A stretch of 64,000 nucleotides of DNA from Megaleporinus macrocephalus (lineage: Eukaryota; Chordata; Actinopteri; Characiformes; Anostomidae), in NCBI GenBank assembly GCA_021613375.1, contig CM038720.1, positions 13,423,962 to 13,487,961 of the forward strand. The letters run 5' to 3'. Positions 11,539 through 24,589 of this stretch are shown piece by piece (within the stretch, counting starts at the first letter, position 1; each line of letters starts with the position of its first letter). The translations under genes were made by a program, and so were the position numbers. Under the pieces are notes generated by a model. It was given only the letters and a program-made list of their open reading frames with translations. It was not told the DNA's origin and did not search any database.

Positions 11539-12859
11539 CAGTGTTCATTTTGATGACTAACTATTTTCGTCATAGTTTTCGTCAATGAACCTTTTTTTCA
11601 TGACAAAAACGAGACAATAACTAAAAAAACTACATAACATGACAAGAACTATGAAGAAATTAATTGACATTTTAGTCAACGAATAAAAAGAGCCGAAAAC
11701 GTTTGGCAGGGTTGACATCCAACCACAACTGATTACGTTTTATGAAATGCAGGGACAAGTTAGGAAACAGCCAATCATAAATACTTCGGAGTATATGGAG
11801 AGGTGGGACAAGACAGGTAGCCATCAATCAAACGCACACTTGCATAAATTTGGTCTAAACCCGGGAAGACCATACGAGCCTGTGACCTGTCGTTACTCAT
11901 GATGGAACTAAGTTATCTAGACAGTGTCAGCAGAGAGAAAGAGAGCGTTTAGCGTTTGTGTTTAGAGAAAATCACCACACCGTGCTGGACATTAGCCCTC
12001 CAGTACCACCGTTAGCTAGCTTTACCGTGGCTAACGCTAGCTTAGCCTTTCTCAATCCTAGTCCTGAAAGCACACTGTACAGTTTAGAGCGTGTCCTGAT
12101 GTAAACGCTGTATTAACTCAGTAAGGTGGTGTTAATGGTCAGATTAGATGGATCAGGTATGTGGGAAGCAGGTGAAGCGCTGTATGTGCAGGGCAGTGTG
12201 TCCGGACCAGAGCCAGGAAACTAGCTAGCTAACTCTAGGCATCTGCGTTTGATTATCATGTCTCAAATCTCTTCGTACACACTAGAAAGTTCACGAAGCA
12301 GATTAGGTAGTTTTATTTACAATTAATTAGTGCACATAATGTCCAGTGTGTGGTTAAAATGTATTTTAAATGCACAATTAAAAATACTTTCATAGCAAAA
12401 AGTGATAAATGCAATTAATGTAGATTAGTTGCTCACAAAGCTTGTAATTAAATTAACAGCACTAGTAACAATTATTAAATAAATAAGATAAATAAATAAA
12501 AAGTGATACAGGGATAAAATAACAGTTTTCTCACATTCACTTTGCAGCTACGGAAGACCTCAGATGTTGTTTGTTACATCTATTTTTGTGTGTATTGGTC
12601 TTTTAAACATGAATAATATTCCATAACTGGTTAATAAACGTTTCATTTCGTGTAAGTATATAATAACTTAAATAACTGAAGGGTACTGAAGAAAAAGCAT
12701 TTACATTTTACACCCTTTATATTTTAGTCAACTGAAATCGTCTATAGATTTTGTCTAGACTATATTCTTATGATAATTAGCTGACTAAAACTAAATAAAC
12801 TAAACTAAACTAAATTATGACTTTAAATTAATCAAAATCTGCTGTAAAAATTAACACTG
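11539..12859. mobile_element. Non-autonomous hAT-type DNA transposon, 1.32 kb
   Basis: The left end reads 'cagtgttcattttgatgact' and the right end, reverse-complemented, begins 'cagtgttaatttttacagc', giving short imperfect terminal inverted repeats. The element is flanked by identical 8-bp direct repeats 'gatttgag' (11531-11538 and 12860-12867), the target duplication size of hAT elements. The interior has no transposase frame. Confidence 0.85.
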
Positions 12860-12867
12860 GATTTGAG

Positions 12868-13616
12868 TGGTATACAGTCCTCCACTTTCTTCCGGGTGTT
12901 TATAACATTCAGAGGAGCCTGTGCATTGCTAGCTTTCCATTTCCTAAAAATGAGCCGGTAAGGAAAACTACACATTTCTTTTCATAATATGAAATAATCT
13001 TACTGAGACTTTAGGGTTGAAAGACATGCAGACAAGCACAGATTATAAAATCTCAAACATTATGATGGGTCAATTAGATTTTTGTGGTAAGATTCAGAAC
13101 TATTGACTGGAATTACAGTAAATAAACAAATATGACGAGTTATTATTTATTCAAAAAGTAGTCAAATATGAATAATAAAATCAATATACTTAAGGGGAGC
13201 AGTAAGAGGGCATGATGTCTGAAAGTAGCCCGGCAATTATGTACTTTATCAAATATTACTATAGTATATTTGTTTTATTTGTAACTTACTCGAACGTTAA
13301 AAGGCATATGTGTAGTTGAGCCGTATACATGCATAGTGATGTTTAAAGAGTTTTTACCTTTTCTACCAATTTGATTAAAATGTGGGTTTCTGTCCATTTT
13401 CTTATTTGAAATTTTTTTCTTCATGTTATCCACAACCAACAGAAGCACCTCACATTGTTTTCTTCCTCATTGTTTACATCATTGTGGAGTATTTCACTTT
13501 CCTCAAGTGAGTTACCTGAAATAACCTCACAGTTTTAAATCAGCTTCCATTTGTGAAATCACATGCACAGAACATGCTGATGACTATAACTAAAGTCTTT
13601 GAGCTGTCTAAGGTGC
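12868..13616. other. AT-rich intergenic sequence
   Basis: No coding, RNA or clear repeat feature is visible. Confidence 0.5.
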
Positions 13617-14035
13617 AATATGATGGGCTTTAGTATCTTTATATTTCAGTATGTAGAATATAAGGGGTTTTAATATGTTCATGTTTCAGTATGTAGACTA
13701 TGGGGCGATTTAGTATCTTCATGTTTCAGTATGTAGAATATAAGGGGTTTTAGTATGTTCATGTTTCAGTATGTAGAATATGGGGGGCTTCAGTATCTTC
13801 ATGTTTCAGTATGTAGAATATAAGTGGTTTTAATATGTTCATGTTTCAGTATGTAGACTATGGGGCGATTTAGTATCTTCATGTTTCAGTATGTAGAATA
13901 TAAGGGGTTTTAGTATCTTTATGTTTCTTTATGTAGAATATGGGGCGCTTTAGTATGTTCAATACTCAGTGTGTAGAATATGAGGGGCTTTAGTAACGTC
14001 ATGCCTCAGTATGTAGAATGTGGGGGGGCTTCGGA
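13617..14035. repeat. 40-bp minisatellite, about 10 copies
   Basis: The tandem unit is roughly 'tataaggggttttagtatgt' plus 'tcatgtttcagtatgtagaa'. Two alternating variants occur ('tataaggggtttt' and 'tatggggcgattt'), giving a partial 80-bp dimer pattern. Copies become degenerate after about 13960. Confidence 0.9.
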
Positions 14036-15942
14036 ATCAAAATTTTTATAACAGCAGTGTTATTAAAAAAAAAAAAGCTAGAATTTTCAGTTTATTTGAA
14101 TTTATTGTCATAAAAATACTTTGAATACCACAAATAGCTGTTGAATTAGTGAGATTAGTTTAAGGGTTTTCGAATATAAGGGCACTGTGGCTGCCCGTTT
14201 ATTTATAAGTCAATCCTAATGCTGTGTAAATTAAGTTATCATAAAACCAAAAACATCTTTATTTTTACACCTTCCTAGAAACTGTTTAAAACTTTGCAAT
14301 AACTGACAAAGTCATTTCATCATAGAATTATTTTATACGCAAAGAAACTGGTTTTACTTGAATTAAATCAGTGACCTCAAACTTTTGAGCGGTAGTCTAT
14401 AAAAATCAAACAATTTCAGGTTCACTGGTGGTCTTGGAAAGTAAAGAAAAGGGTTATATTCATACTAAAGCACTACAAATGACCTTGTTTACTCAAATAG
14501 ACTTTAGACTTTTTTGGGAAACTGGTGGAATTTCCCTTGAAGTACTTGTACTATGTATTATCCAGCAACTACTATGGAACTGATATAATAAGTTATGTAG
14601 TTATGAGAGTAATGAATTCTTAATGTGTGAGGCTACATGCAGTCCCTTACAATTTAAAATGAGTAGAAACAGAGACAGGACAAGAATCTAATGATAGGAA
14701 TATAAAAACATCCTCATCTGACATCACAATGGACACAAACATAATTGCATCATAAATGGTGAACTATAATTTTAACTTTTAAATGATTTATACAGAATAT
14801 CTAGTAACAGCATTCAGCTTTTATGTCATATTTTTAATTCAGTATATACAGAAATAAAGAATATAAAATATTATGAAAAGCTTATTCAGTGACACTGTAT
14901 TAACAATATTATAAGTCAAATATAACTGAATACTTACAAATATAACTAAATCATATATAATAACCCACTTGATCAAGTACAGAAATGTACAAAATATTAA
15001 TCAAATGTAAAATAAAATATGAATGACTACAAACCTGATGCATTTAAAAAATTCTCCCTGATGGTGTATATAAAACATGAATGACAACTATGATGACAAA
15101 AAGAGGCGTAATACATAAGAACGTGATGTTCAATTCACATGGTCCTTTCCACTTCTTAACTGTACAGAGGTAAGAAAAGAATTGAAAGAAATTAATGACA
15201 TGTTTCAACATAAAAGCAATATCAACCAAATAAAAAGATATTTAAACTATACATACATGTTCCATTAATGCACAACACTGGCTAATTCAGTTAAAAATCC
15301 TATATCGGCTACATTATTGTAGATCAAAGGTACATACTTTCTTTCCTGAGTTCTCTCCCATGTTTAATAAGTGTGAAGTAGCAGAAGTCACACTGTTAGA
15401 TAGCTTTGCTGTTTTTTCCCAAATGAGAGAAATACTGAAAAGATATATTTAAAAGCATGTCTAATTTTCTCAAGGCTGATTTGAACCCTGACCCAGTGTT
15501 GATTATATTTGGTGGACCGTGGGTGCTGAGTGGTTTTCAGGTTACTCTGCTTGATCATGTACTTATTGTGGCAAAAAAGGAATTTTGTCCTTCTGGAAAA
15601 AAACAGGAAGCACCCAAGTTTAATATATGGTTAGCAGAACTGACGCGTATGCTACATCTAGAAAGAAAAAAAATTTTTTAAAGGCAACCTGGACACTTTG
15701 GAAAAACTGTGGGGCCCATTTATTTCCTACTTGAAAGATAACCAATTGTAATATGGAAGGAGGTTTGGTTGGATGCATGCAGCAGCATGTTTTTTGTAAT
15801 TTAAAATCCTGAAGCAACTTTACTAAGATGTACATTATTCATACTATGCTTCTCAATAAACTGGTAGCCCGGTTAATTACAGTACCGTTTACTTACCTGT
15901 CAAAACAGCCAGTAGGTACAAATTACAAATGCTGGTGCTCTC

Positions 15943-15945
<3 letters not shown>
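14036..15945. other. hip1r: AT-rich region downstream of hip1r, probably with its unplaced last exon and 3' UTR
   Basis: The last recognised hip1r exon ends at a good donor, so a terminal exon should lie here on the minus strand. One candidate is 15130-15165: acceptor-like 'ttacctctgtacag' followed in phase 0 by LRSGKDHVN and a stop. It does not resemble the usual HIP1R C-terminus, so it is only a suggestion. Confidence 0.3.

Positions 15946-16020
<75 letters not shown>
15946..16020. repeat. (TA)n microsatellite, about 75 bp
   Basis: A pure TA tract sits about 27 bp beyond the last recognised hip1r donor. Read through on the minus strand it would encode an Ile-Tyr run, which is an artefact. 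Confidence 0.97.
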
Positions 16021-16023
<3 letters not shown>

Positions 16024-16047
16024 GATGCTATATAAAAACACACTTAC

Positions 16048-18872
16048 TGCGTTCTTAAGAAGGGTGCCAGATCTGTGGAAGATGGAAGGCTTTTTAGAGG
16101 ATGTGCTTTTAGGAGCGTTTGGTTTAGGGGGCTGAGGCAGTGGTTGTTCGGGCAGCGGTGGTTCGGGCAGTGGTAGATCGGGCAGCGGTGGATCAGGCAG
16201 CGGTAGGTCGGGCAAAAACAGAAAAGATGGTTCAGGCAGTGGTGGTTCAGGCAGTGGTAGCTCGGGCAGCAGTGGTTCAGGCATAGCTGAAGGTAAGACA
16301 CTGTTGAACCTATCAAAGTTTCTCTGTGTAGGCTGATCCAGAGGCACTCCAGCCAGATCATAGTGCTTTTTCCTGAGTTCCCCTAGCCGCTGACGCTCAC
16401 TGGACAGCTTAGACTCCAGCTCCAGCACTCGAACCTGCATGCAGGACAGATGGACAGATCGTTTCTTAATCTTGATGGAAAAGCTGCAGCAGCCTTCTTA
16501 ATAACCTTCATTAAAAACTGGCTCAATTACTCATTAGTCATATTAATCAAATACTTAGAAACTTTGTTAAAGCTACACTATGTATGATTTGGGGATTTGG
16601 AGACCTCTCTGGTGGAAATGTATAATTGCACACAATGTGCAGAAGAACTTCTAGATTTGTTTCCCCAAGTAGATCAATGGGACATGTAAAGCATGAATGT
16701 TACATCCTTATTAGTTTAATGCTAATAATGCAGAACCAGATTCTGATTTTGATTCTGACTGTGATCTTGCATTTGAAACCTAAACTTTAAGCCAGATCTT
16801 TTTTGTGTGACATTAATACATAAAGTATGATGTGGTCTGAAAAAAATTACGTTTTAACTCATTATTTCAGGCTTTATAATGACTTGCAGCAGCGTGCATA
16901 CCAGACCTTACTGCACTTTTGTCTCACATCTTTAGGATTTATCTGTTATACAAGGCTACTATTATAACCTGACTACTTTATTGACAATGCTGCATGTTTT
17001 AAACAAGGGCTTATAGCTGGACAAAACAATTACTCACAAAATGTATCAACTTTACACTTAGGGACACACAAGCCAAGCTTAGCCAAAGGCAAGTGTGTCC
17101 TAACCGACGTCTGAAGTGTGATTCTGTAGTCAGCATCATGCTCATATTAGGAACTACAGGTCCAACAGTTTTTCCATCAAATCTCACAGGATACTCTGAA
17201 TTGCGACGCTGTTAAGAAGTACAGTATTGCATTGACTACAGCTACACCCATACTACAAGCAAGCTATCACTGCATTGCATCAAAATAAATGATATTGGAT
17301 TTTAGTAAAAGCAGCAACTTAAAATGTGGGCTAAAACTGCCAACGTAGTTTGACTACCACAGACAAAGCTTGCTGGTTTGTGTGTTGGATTCTGGTGAGG
17401 TTGTCAGTTCAATGCACAATAGTATTTGTATGTATGTGGCAACACCCCAATTTTGACTTTGTAAATCCTTGTACTTCAGAGGATCCTTACATGCCTATTA
17501 CATAATGAGGGAATGATTTCAGAGGTCTATTAAAAAATCTTGACTATATTCACCTGAGACTCCATTTCCTCTGTCTTCAGCTTGATCAGGGAAAGACCTG
17601 AGAAATCCATGGGGTCTGTGGGGTGGCATTACAAGAAGTTACTCAAAAAACATCTAAACTACAATCAGTACACAAACAATTCTGACTTTTTAACAATTAA
17701 TCGATTACGAGCAACAAACTGCTGGCAAGCTTGGTGGTTTTCCCCCAGATATAATAAAAAAAACACATTTTTTATACAGATAACCAGCGATGATGTTTAC
17801 TGCTGAGAGCACATGTTTGAAAATGTGTTGCCCAGCATGTGCTTTGCAGTGAGATATTCTTACTTTCACTGTAACTTTTTTAAAAACCCTGTAATCACAC
17901 ATAATTACTAGTGATTTGAAACAGTATGAGAATCCTTGTGTTATTGAAAGTGCCTCATCCAAACATTAAACGTATAATCCTACTCACTCTTATCTTCGAT
18001 CTGCATCTGTCCAGCCTTGGTTGATGTCACAACAACGGCAGCCATATCGTTCACATGGCGCGAAGCATGCTGCAGTGTGTGGAGCTTCTTATTGCTTCGG
18101 TCAGCCTTTACCTGCCATATTAAACAGGGGTCAATATTTATTTGACCACATTTTTACAGATCAGTACATAAACTGCTGTAGGTTGAGACATGAGATTTTT
18201 TACCTTAGAAGCAGCCACTAGTTGGGCAGTGCTGGCAGCGATCTCATGTGAGCACACGATCAGCTCTTCATATTTGCCTTGGTCTGTCACTACTTTGTCA
18301 GCAGACTCACTGGACAAAAACATTTATCACTGTTACACAAGGACAGGGTATGTGTGACTGGGGCACAGTGTTCACTGCAAACTAATGTACACTAATAAAA
18401 AACAAAACAGAATAATATCGCAGTAAGGCTGGGCAATAAAACGATAACAATAATTATCGCAAAATAGCGTTTCCTCAATAGAACTATAAGACATAGTCAA
18501 TAGAAAGTCGATAGAATTAAGTTCCGTCTGTGTTTTGAGAGACAACATGAACAGCCAATGAGAATGAGAATAGCGCCGCTCCAAACCAATTAGGTGGCTG
18601 AAGTAGAGTTCCAGCCATTCCATGTTTGGTTGAAGCAAAGTTGACTTTATAACCAAAAATAATTTAAAACAATAAAAAAAAATAATAAAAACTTAACGAT
18701 AACAATAAAAAAATTTCTACAGAATCGCTAAACCAACTCCCCATTTGCGTCTTTTCCTCAGCCCGAACTTAAAGGGTCAGCAACAGCCTGCTTAACACAG
18801 TGTATGTGTATGAATACTGTTCATACTAATACTGCCCCATATATATATATATTTGTATGTATGTGTGTGTGT

Positions 18873-18911
<39 letters not shown>

Positions 18912-19735
18912 TATGTATATGTATGTGTGTGTGTTTAATTTATTTGAAATACAGTTGTGTAATGTTGTATAGTACATTTTGATATCTTCACTTCTCACTT
19001 AAAGTAAAAAGACAATAGTGATTTGATTTATATCGTGATATAAATTGATATCGACTGATATGAAAAAAAAATATCGTGATAAGATTTTTTCCCATCTGGC
19101 AGTAAAAAAAACAGTTATATAACAGATAGTTTTGTACATTTCTGATATTATAATATCAAAATATATCAATATATGTATATCAACGCACACTAGGTAAAAT
19201 TGCAGTAGTGCTAACACATGTACTTTTGGGACCCTAATGGTATATATGTATATGTATAATTTATTAAAGAACAAGGTGAAAGAGGATAAACAGAAAATGC
19301 TATTCATTGCATACATTCTTTACCACTTTTTACCCTGTTCTTTAATGGTCAGGACCCCCACAGCACTACCACAGAGCAGGTACTATTGGGAAGGCAAGGC
19401 GGATCATTCTTAACTCTGCAGTCACAAGGACTTCACATCGAAACGATGGACCCGCAAGGTAGGCAGGTCCATTAGAGTGGACAGTGAGTGGACACAGTGT
19501 TTAAAAACTCCAGCAATACTGCTGTGTCTGATCCACTCGCACCAGCACAACACAAACTAACACATCACCACCACACCAGTGTGACTGCGCTTGGGGGTCC
19601 TGATCATTGAAGAACAGGGTGGAAGAGCTAAAAGAATATGCAGAGTAACAGATGGACTGCAGTCTGTAAGTGTAGAACTATAAAGTGCTCATGTATTGTA
19701 AACTAAGCTGACAAAATGGACAATAAGTGTAGATA

Positions 19736-19811
<76 letters not shown>

Positions 19812-22800
19812 TACAGCTCAGTTTAGGATCACTTTAGAATTTCATTTCATGCAATTTTCATGCAATTCACAAACAATATTGTCCATTTCACAATTAATTT
19901 AAGTGTATAAGACGATTTAAAAAAAAATAAATAAGCCTATTTTTGTATAGAGGCTTATTTTGCATATAGTCCTATTATCAGCAATTCTCAGTCCTCTGCC
20001 TAAATCTCCTGGTACGGCCATCAATCCAAGTTAAGGATGTTATTGGGCTAATTGGTTGTTAGGAGACCCTTGCTTAATTGTGATGCAAAGCTGAAAAACA
20101 TTCTACTAATAACTGAGCATAAAAGGGAGCTCAACATCCTAGGTTAGTTTAGTATCTGAAGCATCAGCAGTTGATGGCTTGCTGACAGACTTAAAATGGC
20201 CAAAAAGTAACACCTTTCTTTAGAGACCCGTCAGTTTATTATAAACCAGAGAGATGCTCCATTACTATTCATGAAACAATGCACTTACACCATCTGTGTG
20301 GCGGCCCATCCTACAGTCTTGGAGGCTGAAATGAGTCCTTCAGTCCAGCAAGAATTCTTGGCATAGAAGTCTTTCACAGAGCCAGCTCCCTGTGAAAAGG
20401 AGAGATCAATGAGAAGAATCAACACAATCCCAAAAGTGCTAATTAGGCTGTGCTAGTATTTTTCTGCACCTACCCGACCACTCTCCACAATGTCCTTCTG
20501 TAAATCTGTGGCAGCAGTTACCAACATGTGTATGGCCTGTGAAAGACACAGTCAGTCAGCTGAACAGGGTGGAATGGTAGAATAAATCCTCACAAATGGA
20601 GCTTGAAGGATTTTGTTATAGAGACACAGCTGTTAACATTGGATCCCCCATGTTACAGCAACTTCCACACTGGACTTCTCCTTACTTTATTCTTTCTGAC
20701 TTCATTCATTATAACAGTTTTTAATCTGGCATGATAAACTTGTGAGCTTGTGAAAAATGGATGTGCAGGAAGTAAAACAAATGCATTGATTCAATTGTTC
20801 TTTGCATATTTTTTACTGAATCCGGCTCAGACAGAACATTTTCAAGCTGCTTATTACTGTAAGAATTATACTGCCTGCCCCCAATATCTAATTTAAATAA
20901 CTTCTCTGAAAAACACCAGTGGAAATGTAGAGACTTACTTTCATAAGATCAGAACAGGAACCAATAATGCTGCAGTGAAGGGCAAAAAGGAGAGATGCAT
21001 AAATACAACTTACATAATATTCATTAAATCTGTACAGAGATGATTAATGAAAGTCATGTAGCTATGTCTCAGTCTAACCTTTGGTTTACTTCCAGTTTTA
21101 TTCCAGATGTATCTCTTCTTGCTTGGCTCAATATTTCCTATAGAACAGGGACAGTATCTTAACAGGATGGTAAACTTAACGCAAAACACATAGTACATAG
21201 TACAGATCTTACATCCATCCTCAGCACAGCATCTTCAATAGCAGTGGAAGTAGCAGCCATCTCCATATCCACCATGTCGGCCAGTTCCGCTTTCTGAACG
21301 TCTGCGTGTTTGTGCCGCAGGTCCTGAAAAGAGTGGTTCGGAATTCGGTCAAACGTTTTACATCAAGTGATTTGGAATCACTTGAAGTATTGATATTGTT
21401 GTTACTTTATTTAACAACAACATACACAGCATATACAAGATTGCTATAAATAGGATGCTAGAAGGTATTTTATATGCTTTATGTGATATGAGGCCTGGGC
21501 GATGTAATCAGATATCTCTGATTATTGACAAGTAATCTGATGGCAAAGCTTTAAAGGGGAAAAATCACAGTTTTGGGAATCTGGGACTCAAGTTTAGATG
21601 CATATTCAGAACGTTTATGATGGTGTGACGGAGTTAGGCCCAGTATTTCTAGTGACAAACAAAATGAAACAAGTTCTTCTGTACTTACACAAAGACTTCA
21701 CTATTAAAATAACTGGTTAATCACATTTTTTAAAAACAGCTGAAACTGATTCATGGTTTTGATAAGATTCAGTAAAAAAAACTTGTTGACAGTTTTGTTA
21801 CTTGCATCACTTCAAAAGATGAATACTGGACCATAGGTTATATGATATGAAGTCATATGTTACATAGGATAATGGACAACAAAGCAACAATATCATATTA
21901 TATTAAAGAAGAAATTTATTCAGGTGCCTTTTAACTGTTTAGGTGCCTTTTAGGTGCGTTTCTCTAATATAGGCGTCCAATGTTGCTGCTTCTTTATGCA
22001 ATCTGTTTTCATGGCAAAGTAGCCTATCAGAGCAATGACAAAGTGGACTATCAGCTGACTGTTACAACTATTCACATTAACTTTGCATAACTGGGGTGGT
22101 CATACATCATGCTACAGTGGCACTGACCAGGTTTTCAGGAGAAAAGGATTTGTTAAGAAGCTGCTTGTTAGTTTTATCTGCCTCTTACTGTAATGCTATT
22201 GCTATCCCACAGTTCTTAACCTTCTACTGCTATGTTTTTGGGTGTCCTCAAGAATGTGATGAGTTACATGAGAAGTAATATACTACATAAGGATTTACTG
22301 ACATTGCAGGCAACACAAAAATTCTATCAAAAAAAGAAATGTGTTGCACTGAAGCTGTTTTGGTGGCTTGTCGGGGCTCAGTACCCACATTTTCTGACCC
22401 CAATCTGTGCATTATTTAAAAAAAAGGGATCCCACTTTTGGACAGCAGTGTAGTCACGATTAGTGTAGCCACGCTCAGCACACTCACATGGCCTTGGTTG
22501 AGGATGCGCTGGACCACGTAGCGGATGGCAGTGGGGTCAGCCCGCAGCAGGGTGGGCTTCAGCTTCAGCTCTTTGAGGAACTGGAGGCAGTGGGTGGCGC
22601 AGTCCCTGCAGTTATCTGTCAGCCCTGGAAATGGGTGGAGAAAGATGATAAACTTGAGGTAGTCCTTCTCCTCTAAGCCTAATCTAACACATCTGTAGTT
22701 CTTAATCAGCGGCTCCCTGTTTTTTTTTTACTTTTTACCTAAATGTTTTGGTTAAAATTGAAATATAGAGCATTAAAGCACGCTGAAATATGGTGTGTGG

Positions 22801-24589
22801 ACACTGCTGCGAGTCCCCCAGTAATTGTGTTATTGTAATAATAAAGTCAGTCAGTGCATGCAAGTACACATTTTCACCAGAGAGGGATCCAAATTTTACA
22901 CAGGGCAGCTTTAACCATTACAGTGTTTTAATGTCCTGTTTTATTATTTTTATGTTTTATGCTTGTGTATGTGTGTCTGTGTTCTCACGGTCAGCCTGGT
23001 CGGTAGGCACAGCATGGGCAGTGGCAGCTCCATTAACAATAGTGTCCGCTGCAAGGTGAGAGAACTGGGTCACTGCTCTCAATAACCCGCTGGCATCTGG
23101 AGGGAAAAGTGAAGCATGTGAATTTGTGCGTATTAATATTATCTGCTGCTAAAAAAAACTTTAACACCCTTTACCTTAAAATGATTAAAATTTAACTTAA
23201 AAAATATTTACAATTTACAAAATGATGCCAAAAGGTAAATTCCACTGATTTGTCTAAATTTCTGTTTAATTAAATGGTAAATATGTAAACAAGATCAGTT
23301 AAAGTGGGGTTGATCTCTTTTCTCTATTCTAGAGAATGCCTCAGCATTTTCTGTCTGAACCAGACCTGGAGAAACTCATCCATGCCTTTATTTCCAGCAG
23401 GATCGATTACTGTAATGCTCTCCTAACTGGACTTCCAAAACAGACAGCTTCAGATAATTCAAAATGCAGCTGCCAGAGCTGAAGAAGGGAACACCTCACC
23501 CTCGTTCTTAAATCCTTACACTGGATACTGGTATGTTACAGAATAGAATTCAAGGTCCGGTTACTGATCTATAAGTTTCTAAATGGCATAGGACCAGGAT
23601 ATTTATATGATCTAGTACAGCGATATAAGGCGAACAGAATTCTTATATCGTTAGGAAATAGTCAGTTAGTCCTTCTTAAGGTAACGACTTAAGCATGGCA
23701 GAGAAGTACATTCAGTTGTTCAGACTTATTATTAATACGACACAGAAAAACTATACTAGACTTTTTAATTAGTAAATAAAAAAGGCTGTATTTGTGTTGT
23801 AAACATTGCCACCCCTGTTTCCTAGCACCACCGGAGATCGGTCATTTTCAATGACTGACCACATCAAAACACTCTTTATTTTGTTGACTTTGTTTACATC
23901 TCAATGACTGAATTATGCAGAGAATATGAAAAATCGCTGGAATTCCACTGGATCTACCAGATGTTTTATTTTCTATCGATTTGTAAATAGAAGAGCAGAT
24001 ATTTGGCTATAATCTGGATTTGTTGTGTACTGTTTTTTGTGTGTGAAAGAAAAACATTCCTTACATTTATCATGATGTTGTCATGTTGTCATTGCTACAT
24101 AACTGCTTAATAAACAAACATAAAACTGCTCTAAGCTGTTAATATGAATCAAATAGTATAAGTAATATATATAGTACAGAAAGCTGTAACTCTCAGCCTC
24201 TATGGGTTAAGAGCTAAACAAGGTCAAACAGCTGGATCCTCACCGTCCATGTTTCTCAAGTAACCAGCATGGCTCTGCTGCATCTTGTCAATGGAGACCA
24301 GAGTTGTTTCAGCGCGGTTGATTAAATACTCTGGTATTTCAGAGGTGTGAGACAAGAGTTAGGAAGACCTTGTAAAAATACATGGTTAAGTTTTTTTTTT
24401 CTTTTAGTCAATGTTCTAAAGTTAACCGAAGGGAGTTGTACCTGGAGTGGAAACGCAGCGCACATGCATGGGGTCGTCCACTTTGGCCACAGCGTCAAGT
24501 ATGATGCCCTCAGCCTCCACTACAGCACACTGCAGCAGACAGAACTGCTCCTCCTGCAGCTTTTGGTGAAGTATCGACTCCCGACTCGA
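16048..24589 (-). CDS. hip1r: hip1r exons 22-34: THATCH/I-LWEQ domain and Pro-rich tail
   Basis: Exons: 24442-24589, 24244-24330, 22989-23096, 22488-22624, 21213-21323, 21079-21137, 20939-20969, 20474-20536, 20289-20389, 18204-18309, 17988-18111, 17554-17615, 16048-16434, encoding residues 766-1273. The talin-like helical bundle binds F-actin. Landmarks: FSHLAADTIVNGAATAHAV, EMAATSTAIEDAVLRMD, LQKDIVESGR, FYAKNSCWTEGLISASKTVG, PMDFSGLSLIKLK. HIP1R homologues as I know them read NSRWTEG, so Arg to Cys is a local change. The exon at 20289 must end at 'ggt|gtaagt' to stay in phase. The final exon carries the Leu/Pro repeat, then SSKKPSIFHRSG, and a 'gtaagt' donor. Confidence 0.93.

Noticed and set aside
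15889..16047. Ile-Tyr run at the end of the hip1r frame
   Set aside because: It is read-through of a splice donor into a (TA)n tract.
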